64,000 nt of DNA from MED-G116 sp038147495. Lineage in GTDB: Bacteria; Pseudomonadota; Alphaproteobacteria; Puniceispirillales; Puniceispirillaceae. The stretch lies in assembly GCA_038147495.1 (NCBI GenBank), contig JAYQTT010000002.1, positions 62,001 through 126,000 on the forward strand. Reading direction: 5' to 3'. Shown in pieces: positions 37,184 through 44,054 of this stretch (position 1 is its first letter; each line of letters starts with the position of its first letter). The position numbers and the translations under genes were made by a program. The notes below the pieces were generated by a model. It saw nothing but the letters and a program-made list of their open reading frames with translations. It was not told the DNA's origin and did not search any database.

Positions 37184-38632
37184 TCATCCACCTTTTGGTG
37201 CTGCCAAAAGCCAGAGCCCCAGCCACGTGTAGAGGATCATGAAAATCGCCAAAGGCATACCGGCAATAAATGCCCGTTGCAGGTTGCGATAGACATGAAG
37301 TGCCTGTGCATGGGCAAGAACCACGGCAAGCACATGGCCGCAGACGATGATCAACGCCTGACTTAGCCATATCACACGCATTGTTTCACGATGGTTGAAG
37401 AACCCTGTGGTCACATAGGCACCATCTCTCCCAAGCAGATTGGCGCCACTATTAAAGGGGTCATTCAATGCTGCCAGCACATACTGCCCGTCTACCAACA
37501 GCGATGGCAGGTAATGCGCCGTGTGATAGGCAAGGGCGATTGGCAGGATCGTTGGTGCAAAAGTCGCTACTAACTGGCTTGTGCCGTGACGCTCGCCGGC
37601 AATCCGATCGCCCATGAGAAGCAACATGGCGAATGCTGTGACAAGAATCACATTGCCCGCGGCAAGGCCGCAGATCACCGGTATCACCACCGCTGACCGG
37701 CCAGGAAATGCCAGCGGGTTAATGCCAATAAAATCAAGCCAGACGAAGGTTTCGTTGAAACCATCGAATGAACCCGTGCCAAGCAGAACCAGAATAAAGA
37801 CCGGCAAACCGGGGCGCATGGAAAGCCCCCGTCCAAGTTGCCAGCCATGCCAGCCCAACCGAATATGCCGTGCCCGCATGCCCCATGGTGCAAGCCGCCC
37901 GAAAAGCGTCATAACGACAGTAAAGAACTCCACCTGCGCCAGCCAGCGGCGTGGGCCGCACAACATCATTCCGGCTATGGTGATGAACAGATATGCAAGG
38001 CCGATGCTTGCCAGCCGTGCCGGATCGTCGGGTGCCGGATCAGCCAGGGTGAAGGCAGAAAAGCACAAAAGCAGAATGACCGCGGGCCAGGCGCCAAACG
38101 ACCATGGCAGGGTGAATTTGCCCGCGCCTCTCAATCTGATTATCGGGCGAATCAACCAGCGCCAGGGTGAAATCCATCCCCACAGATTGAAAACCAAGCC
38201 TTGAACCATCAATGCGGCCATCCAAAAGGCAACCCAGAAACCGAGCACAAGAGGATTTTCCAAAGGATCGCGGGTGCCCGCATAACCCGCATATAACAGC
38301 CAGCAAAACCACAGGAACATGGCAAAGCTAATGGCGTTTTGTAAGGCTCCGGTCCTCACACCCCTTATGGCAAGCCTGCCGACAGACACGCCCGGCAACA
38401 GCTTGTCCAGTGACCGGTGAGGCAGAAACCACAAAAGCAGGATGCTGAGCGCGACGATCATCACGCCAACGGCCATATAGGGGCCGGTTGGCAAAAGCGC
38501 GACAAAGCTCTGGCCGGTGGCGTGCGCAAGCGCAGGGGCGGGCTTCGTGGTAACCGTGGCCACCATAGAGATCATGACCGGAAAAATCATGGGCGGGCTA
38601 GGTCTGTGATTGCGCATAATCTGATGGGTCAT
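37184..38632 (-). CDS. Polytopic membrane protein of unknown function
   Basis: A 482-residue inner-membrane protein with a signal-like N terminus (residues about 15-35, ending PAPALAHATG) and roughly ten hydrophobic segments. Notable polar spots are FNLWGWISPWRWLIRP, GFNETFVWLDFIGINP and TAHYLPSLLVDGQ. It resembles membrane proteins sometimes labelled fenitrothion hydrolase, but I am not sure and no catalytic motif is visible. It lies 92 bases ahead of the binding-protein gene on the same strand and is divergent from hyuA across a gap with two operator-like sites, so it probably belongs to the same regulon, perhaps as a permease. The start is uncertain (ATG 38632, 38617 or 38590). Confidence 0.72.
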   Translation of the reverse strand: MTHQIMRNHRPSPPMIFPVMISMVATVTTKPAPALAHATGQSFVALLPTGPYMAVGVMIVALSILLLWFLPHRSLDKLLPGVSVGRLAIRGVRTGALQNAISFAMFLWFCWLLYAGYAGTRDPLENPLVLGFWVAFWMAALMVQGLVFNLWGWISPWRWLIRPIIRLRGAGKFTLPWSFGAWPAVILLLCFSAFTLADPAPDDPARLASIGLAYLFITIAGMMLCGPRRWLAQVEFFTVVMTLFGRLAPWGMRARHIRLGWHGWQLGRGLSMRPGLPVFILVLLGTGSFDGFNETFVWLDFIGINPLAFPGRSAVVIPVICGLAAGNVILVTAFAMLLLMGDRIAGERHGTSQLVATFAPTILPIALAYHTAHYLPSLLVDGQYVLAALNDPFNSGANLLGRDGAYVTTGFFNHRETMRVIWLSQALIIVCGHVLAVVLAHAQALHVYRNLQRAFIAGMPLAIFMILYTWLGLWLLAAPKGG

Positions 38633-38652
38633 GGGCCAAGAGTGGAAACATC

Positions 38653-38693
38653 ATTGACAAATTGTCAATATTTGATGCTCATTCGTATACAAA
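38653..38693. promoter_or_regulatory. Operator-like palindrome and promoter between membrane gene and hyuA
   Basis: ATTGACAAATTGTCAAT at 38653-38669 is a perfect palindrome of two eight-base arms around one base. TCATTCGTATACAAA at 38679-38693 matches TTGTTAGTATACAAA (42718-42732) at 12 of 15 positions. TTGTCA (38662-38667) and TATACA (38686-38691), 18 bases apart, would make a promoter for hyuA with both elements covered by the repeats. Confidence 0.55.
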
Positions 38694-38752
38694 CAATTTG
38701 TGCGATGACGGCGCGTGTTCGTTATGGCGTGGTATTTTGGCAAGTCAGGTAA

Positions 38753-40822
38753 ATGGGCAAAAGCGAAACAGAAAATAAAGGCGATCTGATCGGCGTTGAT
38801 GTTGGTGGTACCTTTACCGACCTCGTCAGGCTGGATCAGGAAAGCGGCAAGGTGCGTCTGGCAAAAGTCGCCAGCACGCTGGACAATCAGGCATTTGGCG
38901 TGATGGCGGCGCTTGAACAGGCAGAAACCGATCTTCGTGAGGTGGCGCTTGTCGTCCATGGCACAACGACAACGACAAATGCCGTGCTTGAACGCAAACT
39001 CAGTCGCACCGGTTTAATCACCACTGCTGGATTTCGTGATATTCTGGAACTGGGCCGCCGGACAAGGCCGCAGCCCTATGGCATGAAGGGCCATTTTACA
39101 CCGATCATCCCCCGTGACCTGCGCCTCGAGGTTGCCGAGAGAATGGACCATGCCGGACGGATCGTAACACCGCTCGATGAGGCGGCTGTTCGTGCCGCTG
39201 GACAGACATTGCTTGCCGCAGGGGTGGAGTCTGTTGTCGTGCATTTTCTGCACGCCTACGCCAATCCGGAGCATGAGCAACGTGCGGCTGAAATTCTGGC
39301 TGAATTCTGGCCGAATGAATATATCACCACTGGTCATTCGCTGTTGTCGGAAAGTCGTGAGTTTGAGCGTGGTGTGACCGCGGCGGTGAATGCATCCGTG
39401 CAACCGATACTCAAGCGGTATATCGGACGCCTTGATGATGAGCTTGTTGCTGGCGGCTACAAGGGTGAATTGTTGGTGATGAATGGCAATGGCGGCACCG
39501 TATCGGCAAAGCGCGTTGTGCGTGAAGCGGCAAAAACGGTGATGTCGGGGCCTGCCTCTGGCGTGATTGCCGCCGCCTATACCGGTCGTGCTGCGGGACG
39601 ACCGAACCTGATCACCTATGACATGGGCGGCACGTCGACAGATGTAGCGTTGATTCGTGGTGGCGAGCCATCGGTATCACACGAGATTGAGCTGGAATAT
39701 GCGATGCCGATCCATGTGCCGATGGTCGATGTGCGAACAATCGGCGCTGGTGGTGGGTCGATTGCGCGGGTCAATGATGCTGGCCTTCTCGAAGTTGGCC
39801 CGCAAAGCGCAGGTGCAGACCCCGGTCCGATTTGCTATGGGCGTGGCGGCACTGAACCGACAATTTCTGATGCCAATCTTCTGCTTGGGCGGCTGGATGT
39901 CAGCAAGCTGAAATCGGTTCCGGGTTCCGTTGATCTGGCGGATATAAGATCGATTTTTCAGCGTAAGCTCGGTGATCCACTTGGAACGGACGCTGAAACT
40001 GCCGCAGCCGCAGTATTGCAGATGGCGACAACAAAAATGGCCGGAGCAACCCGCATGGTGTCGGTATCGCTTGGCGAGGATCCGCGCGACTTTTCTCTTT
40101 TTGCTTTTGGCGGGGCTGGCCCGATGCATGCCTCGGCACTGGCGCGTGAGCTCGGTGTTCCAGAGGTGCTTGTTCCGGCAAGGCCGGGGATTACCAACGC
40201 GCTTGGCTGTATTGTCGCCGATCTGAAGCATGATTTCGTTCGCACCGTAAACCGGCCGCTTGATCTGATCGATATCGATGAGATATCGGAAATATTGGGC
40301 ACACAGCGGGATGAGGGCGTCACGCTGATTCGGCAGGAGCCGGTCGCAATCGAGGAAATCAAGGTGACGCACTCACTCGATATGCAATTTGTCGGGCAAA
40401 CCCACATTTTGCAGGTGCCGTTGCATGAAGGCCAGCTGAACCGCGAGGCCATTCAGGCGGCGTTTGATGAGGTGTATTTCGGCCGTTTCCGGGTCAGCCT
40501 GCCGGAAATCAGGGCGCAGATCGTCAATGTCAACACAACGGTGACGGGGCGTCGCCCGGATGTTGATTTGGCAGGGTTGATCGACAATGCGGGGCGCGCC
40601 GCAACTCTGGATGCCGCCCAGACCGGCACACGTCCGGTCTGGTTTAATGGTGACTGGCAGGACACGCGCATTTTTGCCCGCGAGGCATTGCCATTGGATG
40701 CAACGATAAAAGGTCCAGCCATTTTGGAACAGATGGACACAATGGTTTTAATTGAGCCCGGTGATGAGGCCAGATCCGATAAGGACGGCAACATCTTGAT
40801 CACACTTGGAGGTGGGGCATGA
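38753..40822 (+). CDS. hyuA: Hydantoinase/oxoprolinase family subunit A
   Basis: A 689-residue ATP-dependent cyclic-amide hydrolase subunit. The N-terminal actin-like ATP domain starts with GVDVGGTFTDLVRLD and HGTTTTTNAVLERK; the core hydantoinase_A domain has NGNGGTVSAKR, SGPASGVIAAAY and YDMGGTSTDVALI; the C-terminal part has FGGAGPMHASALARELG. The family opens hydantoins, 5-oxoproline, caprolactam and similar lactams. It overlaps hyuB by four bases and is driven from a region with operator-like repeats. In this setting it may open the lactam made by the ring reductase (inference). Confidence 0.9.
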   Translation: MGKSETENKGDLIGVDVGGTFTDLVRLDQESGKVRLAKVASTLDNQAFGVMAALEQAETDLREVALVVHGTTTTTNAVLERKLSRTGLITTAGFRDILELGRRTRPQPYGMKGHFTPIIPRDLRLEVAERMDHAGRIVTPLDEAAVRAAGQTLLAAGVESVVVHFLHAYANPEHEQRAAEILAEFWPNEYITTGHSLLSESREFERGVTAAVNASVQPILKRYIGRLDDELVAGGYKGELLVMNGNGGTVSAKRVVREAAKTVMSGPASGVIAAAYTGRAAGRPNLITYDMGGTSTDVALIRGGEPSVSHEIELEYAMPIHVPMVDVRTIGAGGGSIARVNDAGLLEVGPQSAGADPGPICYGRGGTEPTISDANLLLGRLDVSKLKSVPGSVDLADIRSIFQRKLGDPLGTDAETAAAAVLQMATTKMAGATRMVSVSLGEDPRDFSLFAFGGAGPMHASALARELGVPEVLVPARPGITNALGCIVADLKHDFVRTVNRPLDLIDIDEISEILGTQRDEGVTLIRQEPVAIEEIKVTHSLDMQFVGQTHILQVPLHEGQLNREAIQAAFDEVYFGRFRVSLPEIRAQIVNVNTTVTGRRPDVDLAGLIDNAGRAATLDAAQTGTRPVWFNGDWQDTRIFAREALPLDATIKGPAILEQMDTMVLIEPGDEARSDKDGNILITLGGGA

Positions 40823-42579
40823 GCCTTGATCCGATCACATTGAGTGTCATTCAGGCGGGCCTGCAACAGGTCTGTGACGAGATGGACCTTAGCTTCTCGC
40901 GGGCAGCATTCTCGCCTGTTATTGCCGAAGCGAATGACCGGTCCGATGGTATTTATGCGGCTGATGACGGGGCGTTGATTGCACAAGGGGCAGGCGGCCT
41001 GCCGGTCTTTGTCGGGACCATGCAATATTCCACAGCTGAACTCATTCGCCTGATTGGTGAAGGCAATGCCTTCGCGCCGGATCCGGGTGATATTTACATC
41101 GTTAATGATCCCTATCTTGGCGGCACGCATCTGATGGATGTGCGATTTGTGCGGCCCTATTATCGTGATGGCAAATTATGGTGTTGGCTGTCCAACACCG
41201 GGCATTGGCCGGATACGGGCGGCTCGGTTCCGGGTGGATTTTCCGCATCGGCCACCGCGGTTGAGCAGGAGGGGTTGCGCCTGCCGCCGGTCAAGCTGTT
41301 CAAAAAAGGCAATCTTGACCGGGAAATTTACGCCATCATCTGCTCGAATATTCGTGTCGCGGATCAGCGTATTGGTGACGTCAAGGCACAGGCAGCGGCG
41401 CTTGAGGTTGGTGCGGACAGGCTTGACCTGCTGCTCGATCGATATGGCGATGACACGGTGCAGGCGGCGATTGCCGAACTGCGGTCACGTGCCTCGCAGC
41501 AGATGCGCCAGATGATATCGCGAATGCCGGATGGGGCGTGGGAGTCGACTGCCTATGTTGACAGTGACGGCGTTGTTGACGAACCGCTTTTGATCAAGCT
41601 GAAGGTAACCAAGACAGACGACAAGCTGATCTTTGATTTTGGCGGCTCAAGTCCGCCATGCCGCGGCCCGATGAATTCGGTTCTGGCGACAACGCAGAGC
41701 TCGGTCTATTTGGCGATGCGCCATATTTTTCCGGAAGTGCCGATCAGTGCCGGTGCCTTCGAGCCTCTGGAGATTATTCGGCCTGCAGGCACATTTCTTG
41801 ACGCGCAATATCCGCGGCCGGTATCGGGCTGTGCCGCCGAGGTCAGCCAGCGAATCGCCGAAGCGGTCTTTGCCGCTCTGGTGGAGGCCTTGCCAGATCG
41901 TGTAACAGCGGCGCCAGCCGGCACAAGCGGCAATTTTGCGCTTGGCGGTCATGACGCTGAACGTGGCCGTGATTTTGTGATGTATCAATTGTCCGGTGGC
42001 GGCTATGGCGGCAATGCTGATGGTGATGGTTTGAGTAACGGATGCTCAACCATTGGCATTTCCAAGGCGCCTCCGGTTGAGATTATGGAACAGGCCTTTC
42101 CGGTGCTTTATCACCATTATGCACTGCATGAGGGTTCGGCAGGAGCCGGGCGAACACGCGGTGGTTTTGGGCTTGATTATGAGCTGGAGCTTCGAAACGG
42201 CGAGGCGCGCGCAAGTTTTGTCATGGATCATGGGCGGTTTGGCCCGCAAGGTGCGCTTGGCGGTGGTGACGGTGACGTCAACAAGGTTGTGGTGTTGCGT
42301 GACGGCACCTCATATGTGCCAACGCATCTGTCCAAAGAGCAGGATATTGCTCTTTTGCCGGGTGATCGTGTCTGGGTTCGCACCCCTGGGGGTGGCGGCT
42401 ATGGCGACCCGTTGGAACGGCCAAGTCAGGCAGTGTTTGAGGATGTGCGTCTCAAACGCTACAGCGCGGCGCAGGCAAGGGATCTCTATGGCGTGGTTCT
42501 GGATGATGATGTGAACCCGACATGTGTTGACGAGGGTGGCACCAGCCGCCTTCGAGACGAGATGAAGCGCCGTTCCTGA
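40819..42579 (+). CDS. hyuB: Hydantoinase/oxoprolinase family subunit B
   Basis: The 586-residue partner of HyuA. It has LSVIQAGLQQVCDEMDLSFSRAAFSP, the IYIVNDPYLGGTHLMDVRFVRP metal-binding region, and RVWVRTPGGGGYGDPLERP near the C terminus, the usual end of the family. It starts inside the hyuA stop (overlap of four bases), so the subunits are made together. The 221 bases after it hold no gene but carry the operator-like pair ahead of the ferredoxin reductase. Confidence 0.9.
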   Translation: MSLDPITLSVIQAGLQQVCDEMDLSFSRAAFSPVIAEANDRSDGIYAADDGALIAQGAGGLPVFVGTMQYSTAELIRLIGEGNAFAPDPGDIYIVNDPYLGGTHLMDVRFVRPYYRDGKLWCWLSNTGHWPDTGGSVPGGFSASATAVEQEGLRLPPVKLFKKGNLDREIYAIICSNIRVADQRIGDVKAQAAALEVGADRLDLLLDRYGDDTVQAAIAELRSRASQQMRQMISRMPDGAWESTAYVDSDGVVDEPLLIKLKVTKTDDKLIFDFGGSSPPCRGPMNSVLATTQSSVYLAMRHIFPEVPISAGAFEPLEIIRPAGTFLDAQYPRPVSGCAAEVSQRIAEAVFAALVEALPDRVTAAPAGTSGNFALGGHDAERGRDFVMYQLSGGGYGGNADGDGLSNGCSTIGISKAPPVEIMEQAFPVLYHHYALHEGSAGAGRTRGGFGLDYELELRNGEARASFVMDHGRFGPQGALGGGDGDVNKVVVLRDGTSYVPTHLSKEQDIALLPGDRVWVRTPGGGGYGDPLERPSQAVFEDVRLKRYSAAQARDLYGVVLDDDVNPTCVDEGGTSRLRDEMKRRS

Positions 42580-42717
42580 ACCCGCCAGATCAGGCAGTGA
42601 TCTGACCATATTGTATTTTTACAGCATCGTTTTACAGCGCGTCATTACGCCGTGAAAGCGGCGAATGGCGCCTGTTTCCCCACATATTCAGCCAATGGAT
42701 CGGGCGTTGGAATTCAT

Positions 42718-42764
42718 TTGTTAGTATACAAACGAATTTGAATCGTTTATTTGTGTACTAACAA
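42718..42764. promoter_or_regulatory. Inverted pair of operator-like sites before the ferredoxin reductase gene
   Basis: TTGTTAGTATACAAA at 42718-42732 and TTTGTGTACTAACAA at 42750-42764 are inverted copies differing at one base; ACGA and TCGT extend the symmetry inward. The centre-to-centre distance is 32 bases, about three helical turns. It ends 36 bases before the start codon of the reductase. Confidence 0.6.
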
Positions 42765-42800
42765 TTACTGGAAAACCAAAAATTTCGCCCGGAGATACGG

Positions 42801-43610
42801 ATGAATATCCAGCAAAAACCAGAGGTATTTTCCGAACTTTTCGTTCCCGATGGCTGTTTTGCCGAGACCGTCACCGAGGTCGAGCATTACACGGACAGAT
42901 TATTCCGCTTTCGGACAACGCGTCCGGCGAGCCTGCGGTTTCGGTCCGGTGAATTTGTGATGATTGGCTTGCCTGACGAAAAGCCGATTTATCGCGCCTA
43001 TTCGATAGCGTCACCATCGTGGGATGACACGCTGGAGTTTTTCTCTATCAAGGTGCCGGATGGCCCACTGACAAGCCGTCTCCAGAAGATCTGTCCGGGC
43101 GATCAAATCTGGATTCGCAAGAAGCCGACAGGAACGCTTGTTATTGATGCGCTTCTTCCCGGCAAGCGTTTGTGGCTGTTTGCAACGGGCACCGGCATTG
43201 CCCCGTTTGCCTCGATTATCCGTGACCCGGAAAGTTATGAAAAATACGAGTCGATTATCCTCGTGCATGGGAGCCGTCATGTAGCGGAATTGACCTATGG
43301 CACACAACTGACCACGAACGCGCTTAATGACCCGCTTGTTGGAGATATCGCGCGCCAAGGGCTTGTTTTTGTCAACGCCACAACCAGAGAGCCCTACAAG
43401 CTTCAAGGACGTGTGACAGATTTACTGGAAAGCGGGCAGCTTGAAGAGCACGCAGGATCCTTGTTTGATGCTGAAACCGATCGGGCGATGATATGTGGTT
43501 CGACAGCGTTTGCCGCTGACATCCGCGCACTTTTGGAAGCACGCGGCCTGAGCGAGGGGTCAAACAACCGCCCGGGTGATTTCGTTGTTGAAAAGGCATT
43601 TGTTGGCTGA
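42801..43610 (+). CDS. fpr: Ferredoxin--NADP reductase
   Basis: A 269-residue FAD enzyme that moves electrons between NADPH and ferredoxin or flavodoxin. The FAD domain has RFRSGEFVMIGL and RAYSIASPSWDDTLEFFSIKVPDGPLTS; the NADP domain has FATGTGIAPFASIIRDPE and AMICGSTAFAADIR; the C terminus ends VEKAFVG as in bacterial class FNRs. It is preceded by the strongest operator-like pair in the window. If co-regulated with the 6-hydroxynicotinate reductase-like protein it could supply that protein with reduced ferredoxin; no ferredoxin gene is seen here. Confidence 0.9.
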   Translation: MNIQQKPEVFSELFVPDGCFAETVTEVEHYTDRLFRFRTTRPASLRFRSGEFVMIGLPDEKPIYRAYSIASPSWDDTLEFFSIKVPDGPLTSRLQKICPGDQIWIRKKPTGTLVIDALLPGKRLWLFATGTGIAPFASIIRDPESYEKYESIILVHGSRHVAELTYGTQLTTNALNDPLVGDIARQGLVFVNATTREPYKLQGRVTDLLESGQLEEHAGSLFDAETDRAMICGSTAFAADIRALLEARGLSEGSNNRPGDFVVEKAFVG

Positions 43611-43652
43611 TCGTTGAGAGCGCGGGCTTTGCGCCTTCATCAGCTTGGCGAT

Positions 43653-43737
43653 TGGTGCGAGCGGGGACTCGAACCCCCACGACCATTCGGTCTCAAGATT
43701 TTAAGTCTTGTGTGTCTACCAATTCCACCACGCTCGC
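43653..43737 (-). tRNA. tRNA-Leu (anticodon UAA)
   Basis: An 85-base class II tRNA on the minus strand. Acceptor arms GCGAGCG and CGCTCGC pair perfectly. The D-arm follows as TGGTGGAATTGGTAGAC. The anticodon stem CAAGA/TCTTG encloses CTTAAAA with anticodon TAA. A variable arm comes next, then the T-arm GGGGGTTCGAGTCCCC. The discriminator A and CCA are encoded. Confidence 0.97.
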
Positions 43738-44054
43738 TTGATCGCGGTTGGTATCACAGCTATCGCTGATTGCCTACCATGATTTCAGAAATATTCCCGA
43801 ATTTCGGTCAAATCAGGGCTTGATCAATGTGTGTGGCAGCGATGGCATGATTGACGGGCATCGTGTTCTCACACCTCCTCCTGACGGGGGTATTTTTCCT
43901 GTCGAAAATAAGCCTGCTACAATTCGTCCAAGGGTGATGACACGGGCCTAATCAATGATTACCCTCGCTTCGAGCAGACCTGAAGCAATCCGCCCATTTT
44001 CCTAGCGGGCAGGGGTGTATGAAGGCCACACCAACAGTTTGTGAAGAGTAAAAC
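43738..44054. other. 317-base gap without a recognisable gene
   Basis: Lies between the tRNA (reading left) and a large dehydrogenase gene (reading right). It should hold promoters for both, but no clear -35/-10 pair was found. Short open frames here have no ribosome site or family likeness. A CCTCCTCCTGACGGGGGT stretch near 43877 could fold weakly. Nothing else is seen. Confidence 0.5.

Noticed and set aside
44020..44054. CACACCAACAGTTTGTG resembling the operator-like motif before the large dehydrogenase
   Set aside because: It lacks the GTAYAC core shared by the other sites, so I do not add this gene to the regulon.
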